From UBA1181 sp963626555 (GTDB taxonomy: Bacteria; Bacteroidota; Bacteroidia; Bacteroidales; Paludibacteraceae): DNA of 64,000 bases. A program made the translations under genes and the position numbers. Positions 25,093-34,588 of the stretch are shown piece after piece. Within the stretch, counting starts at the first letter, position 1; every line of letters starts with the position of its first letter. Location of the stretch: positions 53,999 through 117,998 of the forward strand of contig CAVFXQ010000003.1 of NCBI GenBank assembly GCA_963626555.1, written 5' to 3'. The notes under the pieces were generated by a model that did not search any database, was not told where the DNA came from, and saw only the letters and a program-made list of their open reading frames with translations.

Positions 25093-26580
25093 ATGAAAAA
25101 TTACGAAATGGGTAAAAGAATTTGTTTCTCGTTTTGTGTGTTGTCGTTGCTATTTCTGGTAGGTTGCCAGGATGACGAAGGAGTGGGAATGTCTATTCAG
25201 CCCGATGAGGATGTGTTGCATACTTACTCAAACATGGTGAATGTGGAGACATCGTCAGTTGTGTCAGATTCCGTTTTGAGTAAATATGATTATTTCATAT
25301 TAGGTCGCTATCGTGATGAGAAATTTGGAGAGTCTGCTGCCGAGTTTATGACGCAATTGGATGCTCGTATCGGCGGTGTGAGTGTTCCTGATACCGTTGT
25401 GGCAGAGAGTTCTTCTTCAACTGTGGGTATACTTAACACTTTGCTTACCTCTATCGACTCGAATTATGGCAACATAATCTCAATTTTCCAACCATCTGAT
25501 GTGGAGGTTGATTCCGTTAGATTCTACTTGCAGTATACGGACGATTTCTTTGGCGATTCTGCTGCTCTTCAGGCGATCTCTGTGTATGAATTGAACCAAC
25601 CTTTGAAAGAAAGCAAAACGTTCACGAATGCTAATGTGTCTGACTATTGCGACAAGAGTTTGCTTTTAGGTACGAAATCGTATCAGATTCAAAATAAGCG
25701 AACATTGACAATTAATTTGGATAAAACGTTAGGAGAGAGGTTGTTAGATGTTTATAAGGATGGCTCCTCTATTTCAAATCAAAATGATTTTAACGAATAT
25801 TTCAAGGGAGTCTATGTGAGTCATACGTTTAATCAGGGAACGGTTATGCAAATTTCTGTAGCGGGTATTCAGATTTTCTACCACTATGATGCGCTTATTT
25901 CCACAACGTATAATGGGAAAGACACTACGGTACGCGCATCTTCCTTTGGTAAGGATTTGAACCCGTTGGTGTCTTCTGTTTTCATTTCAGCCAATAAGTC
26001 GGTTAAGCGTGTGAACGTGGTTACTCAGTCTGACCTTTCGTCGGTTGTCAATACTTTTAATGAGGGTGAGTATACATTCACATATACGCCGGCGGGACTA
26101 TACACAAGTGTGGACATTCCGATGGAAGTTCTCAAAGATTCTATAGAGACCATCTCTGGAGAAAAGGATGCTTCTCGTATTATGTTCAATTCTGCGAAAT
26201 TGATATTTCATAGAACAAGCTTGAATTGGAAGACGGATATTAAAGCAAGTTCTTATCTCTTGTTGATAAGCAAGAGTAAGGTGGTTGACTTTTTCTATAA
26301 TAATTCGCAACCTGATGGCTACTCTTCTTTTGTAACTTCAATTGATACAACGTATAACACATATACGTTTAATATCACTGCACCGTTACAAAACAAGTAT
26401 CGAGGAATGGGAACAACTTTTGGAGATGATATGGTTTTGGTTCCCGTGGTTCGTTCATCGGAGAGTAGCAACTATTATTATCGTCAGCAGCTATGGATGA
26501 CAGCGACGATGCTATACAATCAAAATTCTTTTTCTGAGGCTCTTCGTCCTCGTTTAGACGTTGTTTATACAAAAAGATAG
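25093..26580 (+). CDS. DUF4270 lipoprotein
   Basis: About 495 aa. The signal has a lipobox L-V-G-C in C-V-L-S-L-L-F-L-V-G-C; starts at 25093 or 25108 are equally possible. The mature protein shows DUF4270 landmarks: Y-F-I-L-G-R-Y-R-D-E-K-F-G, A-E-F-M-T-Q-L, D-V-E-V-D-S-V-R-F-Y-L-Q-Y, and a C-terminal R-P-R-L-D-V-V-Y-T. It is beta-rich and probably surface or periplasmic. Function is unknown. It follows the GT5-like gene by about 57 bp, the usual Bacteroidales order. Confidence 0.88.
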   Translation: MKNYEMGKRICFSFCVLSLLFLVGCQDDEGVGMSIQPDEDVLHTYSNMVNVETSSVVSDSVLSKYDYFILGRYRDEKFGESAAEFMTQLDARIGGVSVPDTVVAESSSSTVGILNTLLTSIDSNYGNIISIFQPSDVEVDSVRFYLQYTDDFFGDSAALQAISVYELNQPLKESKTFTNANVSDYCDKSLLLGTKSYQIQNKRTLTINLDKTLGERLLDVYKDGSSISNQNDFNEYFKGVYVSHTFNQGTVMQISVAGIQIFYHYDALISTTYNGKDTTVRASSFGKDLNPLVSSVFISANKSVKRVNVVTQSDLSSVVNTFNEGEYTFTYTPAGLYTSVDIPMEVLKDSIETISGEKDASRIMFNSAKLIFHRTSLNWKTDIKASSYLLLISKSKVVDFFYNNSQPDGYSSFVTSIDTTYNTYTFNITAPLQNKYRGMGTTFGDDMVLVPVVRSSESSNYYYRQQLWMTATMLYNQNSFSEALRPRLDVVYTKR

Positions 26581-26610
26581 TGTGATTTCTGCTATACAAA
26601 GTATAGGAAA

Positions 26611-27294
26611 ATGAAAGAGATAATGTATTTTCTTCGTCAGTTGCAGGCGAACAATAACACAGAGTGGTTTCATTCGCATCGCACAGAGTATGAGCATGCA
26701 AAGGCAAAATTCAATATTATTGCGGAGCGGATTATTTCTGGAGTTGCTTCGTTTGACCCGTCAGTAGGTGCTTTGGAGTTGAAGGATTGTACTTATCGTA
26801 TCAATCGTGACATTCGTTTTTCTTTAGATAAATCGCCTTACAAAACTCACTTTGGCGTTTTCGTTTGTCCTGGAGGAAAGAAATCGGGTAATGCAGGCTA
26901 TTATTTTCATGTTTCTCCGAATGAGGGTTCTTATCCTGATGGATGCATGTTGGCGATTGGAAACTATTGTTATGATAAGAGTGTGGTTCAGATAGTTAGA
27001 GAAGATATTGAGGATGAGGGACAAAAGTTTGATGCGATGATTCAGACGGCTGCAAAGTATGGGTTTGATTTGGATCATACGGACGATTTGAAGAAAGTGC
27101 CACGAGGGTTCTCTGCGGAGTCTCCATACGCTGACTACTTGAAATTGAGGGCTTATTGTTTATGGTGTCCTTTGTCGGAGGATTTTGTCTATGCAGATGA
27201 TATGCTTGATCGTGTGTTAGAACTTTTCAAGGTCAACAAACCGTTTAATGACTATTTGAATCGTGTGATTGCATATAGTAAGGAAGTTGGTTAG
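26611..27294 (+). CDS. DUF2461-family protein
   Basis: 227 aa, full length. Family marks: F-L-R-Q-L-Q-A-N-N-N-T-E-W-F-H, the R-I-N-R-D-I-R-F-S-x-D-K-S-P-Y-K-T-H-F-G signature and a G-Y-Y-F-H-V-S-P segment with G-C-M-L-A-I-G. Cytoplasmic, function unknown. It is 30 bp after DUF4270 and ends at a strong terminator, so it is the last gene of this plus-strand unit. Confidence 0.9.
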   Translation: MKEIMYFLRQLQANNNTEWFHSHRTEYEHAKAKFNIIAERIISGVASFDPSVGALELKDCTYRINRDIRFSLDKSPYKTHFGVFVCPGGKKSGNAGYYFHVSPNEGSYPDGCMLAIGNYCYDKSVVQIVREDIEDEGQKFDAMIQTAAKYGFDLDHTDDLKKVPRGFSAESPYADYLKLRAYCLWCPLSEDFVYADDMLDRVLELFKVNKPFNDYLNRVIAYSKEVG

Positions 27295-27313
27295 GATATG
27301 AATCGTATAATAG

Positions 27314-27347
27314 AAAACCGCAATGTCGAATGGCACTGCGGTTTTTT
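27314..27347. terminator. Bidirectional terminator between DUF2461 and waaA
   Basis: AAAACCGCA (27314-27322) pairs with TGCGGTTTT (27337-27345), with T-run continuing to 27347. Flanking A and T runs allow function on both strands of these convergent genes. Confidence 0.85.
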
Positions 27348-27366
27348 CTATAGTGAGTAATTTCCC

Positions 27367-28596
27367 TTATCCGAAAATCTGTTTGACAACTTTCTCTGTT
27401 GCTCCTCTGTTCTCTTTTGAGTAGGCATCCGCTGTTGAAGCCATTTTCTCGTAAAGAGATGAGGTTGGCGAATATAAGTCTGCCATTAGCGTGGAGAATT
27501 CTTCGTAATTATTGATTGAGTAAGCACCTCCTCTTTTGACCATGTCTACTGCTTCTTTGAACTTTTTGTAGTTGGGTCCGAAAAGTACTGGAATACCGTA
27601 AACTGATGCCTCCAGAATATTGTGGATGCCTACTCCGAAGCCACCTCCGATATAGGCTACTTTCCCGTATCTGTAGATAGAAGAAAGAAGTCCGAAGCAG
27701 TCTATGATAAGACAGTCCGCTTGTTTCACGCTGTTTTCGTCTGTTTGTGTGTATCGAGCGTATGGTCGATCTAACTGGCCAATAATCCGTTTCAAATGCT
27801 CCTCGTGGATTTCATGAGGGGCAATAATGAACTTTAACTCGGGGTGCTTGTTGATGTAAGGAATAAGGATGTCTTCGTCTTTAGGCCAAGAACTTCCTGC
27901 AATGAACACGGGAGCATCTCCGACAAATGATTGCACGATAGGCAAAGGTTTGCTTTTACTCGCAATGTCTGCCACGCGGTCAAATCGAGTGTCTCCCACT
28001 AAAGAGACATTCTTAATACCGATAGATTTCAGTAAGTCCATTGAGACTTGATTCTGTACGAAGAGGTGCGTGAAATTCTTTAAAATTCCTCTGTACCAAC
28101 CTCCGTACCACTTGAAAAATACTTGAGACTCTCTAAATATAGCAGATACAATATAGGTTGGAATTTCTCGTTTTTTCAAGAAAGAGAGGTAGTTCATCCA
28201 AAATTCATACTTGATGAAGATGGCGTATGCGGGGTTGACGATAGACAGGAATTTTTGAACATTCCATGATGTGTCCATTGGTAAATAGCAAACAATGTCT
28301 GCTCCGTTGTAGTCCTTACGTACTTCATAGCCAGAAGGAGAGAAGAAAGTAACCAAAATTTTGAACTCTGGATGCTCGCTTTTCAGTTTTTCAATGATAG
28401 GTCTTCCTTGTTCAAATTCGCCTAATGAAGCGGCGTGTACCCAAACATATTTCTCGGCGGATTTGATTTTTGATTTTAGAAGGTCAAAAATGCCCTTCCT
28501 CCCTTCTACGAATTTCTTTGCCTTATCGTTAAAAAAAGACATGAACCATGCTCCAACAAAGTAGAGCATGATTCCTAAGTTATATAAAAGTCGCAT
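27367..28596 (-). CDS. waaA: 3-deoxy-D-manno-octulosonic acid (Kdo) transferase
   Basis: 409 aa. An N-terminal hydrophobic anchor (residues 3-20) precedes the glycosyltransferase-N domain with W-V-H-A-A-S-L-G-E-F-E-Q-G (catalytic Glu), followed by a GT-B C-domain with I-A-G-S-S-W-P-K-D-E, A-P-H-E-I, and G-G-G-F-G-V-G-I-H-N-I-L-E-A. It transfers Kdo to lipid A at the inner membrane. It is the last gene of an rplY-pth-gltX-waaA unit, 8 bp after gltX. Confidence 0.95.
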   Translation of the reverse strand: MRLLYNLGIMLYFVGAWFMSFFNDKAKKFVEGRKGIFDLLKSKIKSAEKYVWVHAASLGEFEQGRPIIEKLKSEHPEFKILVTFFSPSGYEVRKDYNGADIVCYLPMDTSWNVQKFLSIVNPAYAIFIKYEFWMNYLSFLKKREIPTYIVSAIFRESQVFFKWYGGWYRGILKNFTHLFVQNQVSMDLLKSIGIKNVSLVGDTRFDRVADIASKSKPLPIVQSFVGDAPVFIAGSSWPKDEDILIPYINKHPELKFIIAPHEIHEEHLKRIIGQLDRPYARYTQTDENSVKQADCLIIDCFGLLSSIYRYGKVAYIGGGFGVGIHNILEASVYGIPVLFGPNYKKFKEAVDMVKRGGAYSINNYEEFSTLMADLYSPTSSLYEKMASTADAYSKENRGATEKVVKQIFG

Positions 28597-28604
28597 TTTA
28601 GACC

Positions 28605-30125
28605 TTATTTAATCTCGTTCAACGCATGGGCTACACGTGCCAAAGTTTCTTCTTTTCCTAAAATATCAATGATATTGAAGATGTGTGGTCCTTTGGCAGC
28701 ACCCACTAAGGTGATACGGAATGAGTTCATCATTGTACCTAAGTTGTATCCTTTTTGTGCAACCCAGTCAAGTACTAATTTCTCGTTTTCTTCTGTTTTT
28801 GAGAAGTCTTCAATGCCTTTCAATATCTCCACTAACTCTGTGAGATATTGAGGACTTTCAGGTTTCCAACGTTTCTTCAGAGATTTTTCGTCGTATGAAG
28901 TTGGAGCTTCGAAGAAGAAATTTGTCTGTTCCCACAGGTCTTTAGGGAAACTGATCCTTTCCTTGACGAGAGAGACAATGTAGGTTAATTTCTTGAAATC
29001 ACATTCGTAACCTTTCTCTTTGAGGATGGGTACGAACATATTGGCAACCTCCTCGTCTGACTTTTTAATCAAGTATTCATGGTTAAACCAAATTCCTTTT
29101 TCGTAGTTGAATCTTGCACCAGACTTGCTGACACGATCGATAGAGAAAAGTTGAATTAGTTCATCCATAGAGAATATTTCTTGGTCAGTTCCAGGATTCC
29201 AACCGAGGAGAGCCAAAAAATTGACCACCGCTTCTGGTAGGTAGCCAGACTCTCTGTAGCCAGTCGAAATAGCACCTGTGTGAGGGTCTGTCCATTGCAA
29301 TGGGAAAACGGGAAATCCTAATCTGTCGCCGTCTCTTTTGCTCAGTTTTCCATTCCCTTCTGGTTTGAGTAGAAGAGGAAGATGGGCGAAACGAGGCATT
29401 GTGTCTGCCCAACCTAAGAAACGATACAAGAGAACGTGCAAAGGAGCTGAAGGCAACCACTCTTCTCCACGGATTACATGTGTGATTCCCATCAAGTGGT
29501 CGTCTACAATATTCGCCAAGTGGTAGGTTGGGAGCTCATCCGCTGCCTTATATAGGACTTTATCGTCTAAAATATTGGAGTTGATGACGACTTTTCCTCG
29601 AACCATATCGTCTACTTCAATATCTTCGTTGGGTTCTATTTTGATGCGGACAACGTATTTCTCTCCGTTAGCGATTCTTTTTTCAACTTCTTCCTTTGAG
29701 AGAGTGAGAGAGTTGATGCAATTCATGCGAGTGTGGGAATCGTATTGAAAATTAGGAATTTCCTTACGTTTTGCGTCTAACTCTTCAGGAGTATCGAAAG
29801 CGTAGTAGGCGAGGTTGGCATCCAAGAGTTGTTTCACATAGACTTTATATATTTCTCTGCGTTCACTTTGACGATAGGGTCCGTTTTCGCCACCGACACC
29901 AACGCCTTCGTCGAAAGTGATACCTAACCATTTGAACGCTTCGATAATATAGTCTTCGGCACCAGGCACAAAACGTTGAGAGTCCGTATCTTCAATTCTG
30001 AGAAGAAGATCTCCACCATTCTTTTTTGCGAAAAGGTAGTTGTAAAGGCAGGTTCTTACACCTCCGATATGGAGCGGACCTGTCGGACTTGGTGCGAAAC
30101 GCACGCGTACTTTCTTATCAGCCAT
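28605..30125 (-). CDS. gltX: Glutamate--tRNA ligase
   Basis: 506 aa, full length. HIGH motif in A-P-S-P-T-G-P-L-H-I-G-G (residues about 11-22), KMSKS-type loop K-L-S-K-R-D-G-D-R near residue 259, and the E-D-T-D motif (I-E-D-T-D-S-Q-R). It charges tRNA(Glu). The stem-contact and anticodon-binding domains are complete. It lies 27 bp after pth. Confidence 0.97.
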   Translation of the reverse strand: MADKKVRVRFAPSPTGPLHIGGVRTCLYNYLFAKKNGGDLLLRIEDTDSQRFVPGAEDYIIEAFKWLGITFDEGVGVGGENGPYRQSERREIYKVYVKQLLDANLAYYAFDTPEELDAKRKEIPNFQYDSHTRMNCINSLTLSKEEVEKRIANGEKYVVRIKIEPNEDIEVDDMVRGKVVINSNILDDKVLYKAADELPTYHLANIVDDHLMGITHVIRGEEWLPSAPLHVLLYRFLGWADTMPRFAHLPLLLKPEGNGKLSKRDGDRLGFPVFPLQWTDPHTGAISTGYRESGYLPEAVVNFLALLGWNPGTDQEIFSMDELIQLFSIDRVSKSGARFNYEKGIWFNHEYLIKKSDEEVANMFVPILKEKGYECDFKKLTYIVSLVKERISFPKDLWEQTNFFFEAPTSYDEKSLKKRWKPESPQYLTELVEILKGIEDFSKTEENEKLVLDWVAQKGYNLGTMMNSFRITLVGAAKGPHIFNIIDILGKEETLARVAHALNEIK

Positions 30126-30152
30126 TGTATGTATTGTTTTTTCCTTGTTTTA

Positions 30153-30719
30153 TTATTTATTGTTGAAGCGGTTCATTGTGTCTTGTAAGCCTGAAAGACA
30201 AAAGTTTTTAATGATTTCTTCGGCTATTGGCACTCTTTCTTCTAATTTTTTTGCTTCCTCTTCATTCCACTCTCCTAAGACATAATCTATTTGACCACCT
30301 TTGGGAAAATCGTTGCCGATTCCGAAACGGAGACGAGCGTAATTTTTCGAACCGATTTTTTCCTCAATACTCTTGAGTCCGTTATGGCCACCTGCGCTTC
30401 CGTTACCTTTCAGACGGAGTGCACCAAAAGGGATGGAGAGGTCGTCCACGATGATGAGGACATTTTCTACAGGAATTTTTTCTTTATTCATCCAATAGCG
30501 AACAGCGTCGCCACTGGCGTTCATATAGGTTGAAGGTTTTAGAAGCAGTAATTCTGCGTTTTTCACACGCCCTGTTACTGTCGCACCATAGCGAGTATGG
30601 TCGTCAAAAACAAGGTTGGACGCCTTTGCAAAAGCGTCCAACACTCTAAATCCTATATTGTGTCGGGTATTGGCATATTCGTCGCCAATATTGCCCAAAC
30701 CCACAATCAAGTATTTCAT
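30153..30719 (-). CDS. pth: Peptidyl-tRNA hydrolase
   Basis: 188 aa, family length. N10 and catalytic H20 in L-G-N-I-G-D-E-Y-A-N-T-R-H-N-I-G-F, Asp in I-V-D-D-L-S-I-P-F-G, K-P-S-T-Y-M-N-x-S-G, and G-S-A-G-G-H-N-G-L-K-S-I. It releases tRNA from stalled peptidyl-tRNA. It lies 20 bp after rplY, a widespread bacterial pairing. Confidence 0.97.
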   Translation of the reverse strand: MKYLIVGLGNIGDEYANTRHNIGFRVLDAFAKASNLVFDDHTRYGATVTGRVKNAELLLLKPSTYMNASGDAVRYWMNKEKIPVENVLIIVDDLSIPFGALRLKGNGSAGGHNGLKSIEEKIGSKNYARLRFGIGNDFPKGGQIDYVLGEWNEEEAKKLEERVPIAEEIIKNFCLSGLQDTMNRFNNK

Positions 30720-30739
30720 AAATGATGCTTTAAATCACA

Positions 30740-31312
30740 TTAGTTAGCCGCATTACGTGCTGCGCGAGTAGCTTTGACAGATGCGACAACATTAACTTGG
30801 CTTGACAAGATTGTTAATTTGTCGAATGAAAGAGCCCCAACTTGGATAGTCTTGCCCAAACCGAGTTTCTCAACATTTACTTTCAAAACTTCAGGGATGT
30901 CTTTGTAGTTACCCTTCACTTTCAACTTACGCATGTCTTGGCTCAACTTACCTCCTAAACGTACACCTTCTGCAAGTCCTTCCAACTTGATAGGAACTTC
31001 CATTACGATGTCTTTGTCCTCGTAAACTTCCAAGAAATCAATGTGGAGGATTGAATCCATTACTGGGTGGAATTGAATCTCTTTCAAGATTGCCTTGTAA
31101 GTCTTTCCGTCAATGGTCAAGTTTACCAAGAAAATTTCTGGTGAATAGATCAACTTGCGTACGTCTGCTGCTGAAACTTGGAAATTGATGTTCTCAGATT
31201 TTGATCCGTACAAAATCGCAGGGATTTCACCGTTTGCTCTGATTGCTTTAACACCTTTCTTTCCGAGGTTCTCTTGGGCTCTCAATGAACCGCTCAAATC
31301 ATAAGTCTTCAT
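30740..31312 (-). CDS. rplY: 50S ribosomal protein L25/Ctc-type
   Basis: 190 aa, the long (TL5/Ctc) form with an N-terminal 5S rRNA-binding domain (R-A-N-G-E-I-P-A-I-L-Y-G, F-H-P-V-M-D-S-I-L-H-I-D-F) and a C-terminal beta domain (P-I-K-L-E-G-L-A-E-G-V-R-L-G-G). It ends in an Ala/Arg-rich tail. It is the first gene of the rplY-pth-gltX-waaA unit; a TACCTTTG box lies 95 bp upstream. Confidence 0.95.
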   Translation of the reverse strand: MKTYDLSGSLRAQENLGKKGVKAIRANGEIPAILYGSKSENINFQVSAADVRKLIYSPEIFLVNLTIDGKTYKAILKEIQFHPVMDSILHIDFLEVYEDKDIVMEVPIKLEGLAEGVRLGGKLSQDMRKLKVKGNYKDIPEVLKVNVEKLGLGKTIQVGALSFDKLTILSSQVNVVASVKATRAARNAAN

Positions 31313-31406
31313 TTTGTGTTACTCAAAATTAAGTTTTACAATACGTTCGTAATGGCTTAATTTCCCATCACACTTTCTTTTGAACAAATTTTCTAAAAAA
31401 GCGGTG

Positions 31407-31414
31407 CAAAGGTA
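31407..31414 (-). promoter_or_regulatory. -7 box for rplY operon
   Basis: Minus-strand TACCTTTG; leader of about 90 nt to rplY. The 215-bp gap between the SNF2 gene and rplY holds nothing else I can name. Confidence 0.5.
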
Positions 31415-31527
31415 CTTCTTTTTTTTGAATTATCATAGTATTATCTATGTCTCATTACAATGTGTGAATTGTTTTTTCCGTTTAGAGCATAAAATGCAGT
31501 TTGCAATGTAACTCCTATGCTCAACGT

Positions 31528-34482
31528 TTATTGCAACAACGCTTTCCAATCGTCTATATTCAATGTGTCAAACGGATTGTTCTGACCGATGAAGGTGTCT
31601 GCGATGTTTCTCTTTTTCTCTTGTAGCAATAATACTTTTTCTTCGACGGTGCCTTTCATTATGAAACGATAAACAAACACGTTGCGCATTTGTCCAATTC
31701 GGTAGGCGCGGTCTTCTGCTTGTTGCTCCGCTGCAGGATTCCACCAAGGGTCAATTAAAAAAACATAGTCGGCTGCGGTAAGATTAAGTCCGACACCTCC
31801 TGCTTTTAATGAGATGAGGAAACAAAATATATCAGGATCGTTTTGAAACTGGTGGACTTGTGTCTCTCGGTCTTGGGTTGCCCCAGTAACTTTTGAGTAG
31901 CGGAAACCCTCTTCATTCAATGCCTTCTCTATCACTTCCAAAAAACGAACGAAGCTTGAAAACACCAACACTTTATGTCCTTCCTCTTTCAAACTTTTCA
32001 ATCGTCGCACGATTTCATCAACTTTATTGGATGGAATGACCGACTGTTCATCAACGAGTGATACTTGGTTTGCCAATTGTCGCAGCATCGTCAAGGAGGA
32101 GAGAGCCATAGTCATTGTTTGAGGTTTGCCGAAGCGAAGAATCTCATCCATCAACGTGTTGCGGACAGCGTTTTTCTGCGTTTCGTAGTAAGATTTATGA
32201 TCTTCACTCATCTCGCAGAACACCTCCATTGAGTATTTGTCGGGCAAATCTTTTGCCACCTCTTTTTTCGTCCTTCTTAACAGAAAGGGCTTGATGATTG
32301 CTCTCAGCAGGCTTTCTCGTTGTGCGTCTTTCTCTTTCTGTATAGGTTGTTCAAAGTAGTTGTGGAAATAGTGTAGTGTACCTAAAATATCCCGATTGCA
32401 AAGGTTCATTTGTGCCCATAAATCTGTCATTCCGTTTTCAATCGGAGTGCCAGTAATACAGAAAACATGGCGGGCGTTAAGTTGCACAACGGCTTTGTAG
32501 GTGAGAGAAGATGGATTCTTCAGGTTCTGACTTTCATCAAAGATGGCACATTCAAACTCACATTCTTTCAAGAAATTGATGTCTTTTCGGAGAATGCCGT
32601 ATGTGGTGATAATGAGGTTGTAGTGGGCAAAAATTTTACCTATTTGCGTTGATTGTATACGTCGGTCTCCTGAATGCACATAATGAGTTAACGAAGGTGA
32701 AAATTTTTTCTTCTCATTGACCCAATTGAAAACTAATGACGAAGGTACAACTATGAGTGTGGGTGCTTTGTTTTCTTCTTTATCTCCTTCTGTCCTTACG
32801 TCAGGTTTTTGTGTTTGTAAAGAATCCGTTATGGGTTGATCGAAAAAAGTAGGTTCACTGCTTTCGTATATCCATTGTGGTTGCTTGTAAACTTCTTTTT
32901 GAATTTTCCTTTGAGGATAGATACGACGTAAAAACGACAGGAATTGTAATGTCTTACCTAATCCCATATCATCTGCCAAACAACCTCCATAGTTCATTTG
33001 GTAGAGTTTTACCAACCACGAGTATCCTATAGTTTGATATTCGCGTAATGTGGCGTTGATGTCATCTGGTACGATTTCTGGTTCTTCCAAAATAAGACGG
33101 ATGGCTTTGCTTTGCGAGAAACTGTCGCTCATCAGTCCTAACAGAGACCTTCGTATCTTTAGTGAGTCGTCCTTGGTAGTCCTTTGCATTAAGTCCGAAT
33201 ATTTTGAGAAGATCTCTTCAGGAAGAATGATGCTTCTGCCATCTTCTACCTTGTAGATACGTTCTCCCGACACGATGTGATTGCGCAGTTTGATGAATGG
33301 AATGTGCAAGTCTCCGACGCATACTTCTCCTTGTAGCTCAAACCAATCCATATCCAATTCGGTGATTTCCGCATGGAATGATAAAGGTTCTAATATGAAA
33401 GTGTACTCACTAAGTTCTTGTCGGATTTCAAATTCTTTCAAAGCCCCTTTGTTGCATATCAAAAAGTTGACAATCGATACTTCCTTGGTCTTATTGAGGT
33501 CTAAAAAGAAATATTTGTTTATTTCATACAAGCCTAAATTTTTTATTAAATCTATGTATCTCTGCTCAGAATCTCTATTGCGATTTTCTATCGTTATCTT
33601 GCATGAATTAATTTCTTCCGAGATATTGACTAATCTTTTTTTCTTTGCATCTATTTCAATACAAAAGTCTCCATATTGAAAATTCAAACGGATGGCTGGC
33701 GTGCGGTCTAAGCTCTCAACAAGGGTTAGGATAGGGTGTGGCTCGTTGTATGATTCCTTTAATGGAAGTCCCTCGATGATGATGTTGTCCTCTTGTTCTA
33801 TTGCTTTTTTGACGAATGTGTCTAAATATGTTTTTAAATTTTTAGTTGGTACTTTGACATTGTCTTTGTTCAAGAATGTTGATATTCGTTTGAAATTATT
33901 TTGAGAGAAGATGTAAAGTCGGTTGTGAAGAATGTAGCAAGCAGGTTCTTTTGACAAGACAAAAAGGTCTTTGGTTTGGTATTTCTGAATGATGGGCTTT
34001 AATCCGTCTTTTTCATTCAAAAGTAAAGAATAATGGAGAACTCCATCTTCCATTAAAAATCGAGTGGTGGTCTTATCAAAGTCTGAGTTTGTGTAGACTC
34101 TGTCCGATTCGTATAATGTTGAGAATGATTTGTCTTTGTGAAAAATAGGTATCTCGAATTGGCGTGCGAGGTCTGCTAATTTGAAATTGGCTCGTTCGAC
34201 CGTTTGGAGGATTAGTTCGTAGTTGGGAAAATTCGGTGCGAATTTTTTTTGAAATTCGGTGACGGTTAATTTTTCACGCACGAACAGCTTTATTATGTAA
34301 GGTTCTCTCATGCTTTCGTATGCTTCAACCGCTTTCCATTGTAAATCTGACAGTTCTTCTTTGATAGAGTTTGTCTTTGTAGGGAAATAGGAGATGGGGT
34401 ATGATTTGCCTTTTTCATCTAAGACGACAGGACGCAGAATGTGGTTCCAAAGAGGGTGGTCAATTAGAAGCAGAGCGAACAT
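31528..34482 (-). CDS. SNF2-family DEAD/DEAH helicase-like ATPase
   Basis: 984 aa. The N-terminal 450 residues are a bacterial SNF2-associated region without motifs I recognise. The SNF2_N ATPase domain has Walker A in L-A-D-D-M-G-L-G-K-T (about residue 505), a DExx box I-F-D-E-S-Q, and I-T-G-T-P-I-E-N. The helicase C domain has V-F-S-S-F, S-L-K-A-G-G-V-G-L-N-L-T-A-A-D-Y-V-F and the arginine-finger motif Q-A-E-D-R-A-Y-R-I-G-Q. Such proteins translocate on double-stranded DNA; bacterial members link to transcription recycling (RapA) or DNA repair. No defence partner genes lie nearby. Confidence 0.92.
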   Translation of the reverse strand: MFALLLIDHPLWNHILRPVVLDEKGKSYPISYFPTKTNSIKEELSDLQWKAVEAYESMREPYIIKLFVREKLTVTEFQKKFAPNFPNYELILQTVERANFKLADLARQFEIPIFHKDKSFSTLYESDRVYTNSDFDKTTTRFLMEDGVLHYSLLLNEKDGLKPIIQKYQTKDLFVLSKEPACYILHNRLYIFSQNNFKRISTFLNKDNVKVPTKNLKTYLDTFVKKAIEQEDNIIIEGLPLKESYNEPHPILTLVESLDRTPAIRLNFQYGDFCIEIDAKKKRLVNISEEINSCKITIENRNRDSEQRYIDLIKNLGLYEINKYFFLDLNKTKEVSIVNFLICNKGALKEFEIRQELSEYTFILEPLSFHAEITELDMDWFELQGEVCVGDLHIPFIKLRNHIVSGERIYKVEDGRSIILPEEIFSKYSDLMQRTTKDDSLKIRRSLLGLMSDSFSQSKAIRLILEEPEIVPDDINATLREYQTIGYSWLVKLYQMNYGGCLADDMGLGKTLQFLSFLRRIYPQRKIQKEVYKQPQWIYESSEPTFFDQPITDSLQTQKPDVRTEGDKEENKAPTLIVVPSSLVFNWVNEKKKFSPSLTHYVHSGDRRIQSTQIGKIFAHYNLIITTYGILRKDINFLKECEFECAIFDESQNLKNPSSLTYKAVVQLNARHVFCITGTPIENGMTDLWAQMNLCNRDILGTLHYFHNYFEQPIQKEKDAQRESLLRAIIKPFLLRRTKKEVAKDLPDKYSMEVFCEMSEDHKSYYETQKNAVRNTLMDEILRFGKPQTMTMALSSLTMLRQLANQVSLVDEQSVIPSNKVDEIVRRLKSLKEEGHKVLVFSSFVRFLEVIEKALNEEGFRYSKVTGATQDRETQVHQFQNDPDIFCFLISLKAGGVGLNLTAADYVFLIDPWWNPAAEQQAEDRAYRIGQMRNVFVYRFIMKGTVEEKVLLLQEKKRNIADTFIGQNNPFDTLNIDDWKALLQ

Positions 34483-34536
34483 AGAATGAGAGAAGAAATG
34501 TGATTTTAGATCTTAATTTCGATTGGTGATTCGACA

Positions 34537-34571
34537 AAAAAGGCCGAAAGCAGAAATGCTTTCAGCCTTTT
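34537..34571 (-). terminator. Terminator of prs
   Basis: Minus strand AAAAGGCTGAAAGCA-loop-TGCTTTCGGCCTTTTTT; a long stem with one mismatch, 18 bp after the prs stop. Confidence 0.85.
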
Positions 34572-34588
34572 GTTTATCCAAATAGTAA

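Noticed and set aside
31528..34482. SNF2 helicase as part of a phage-defence system
   Set aside because: Neighbours are rplY and prs; no methylase, nuclease or phospholipase partner is adjacent.
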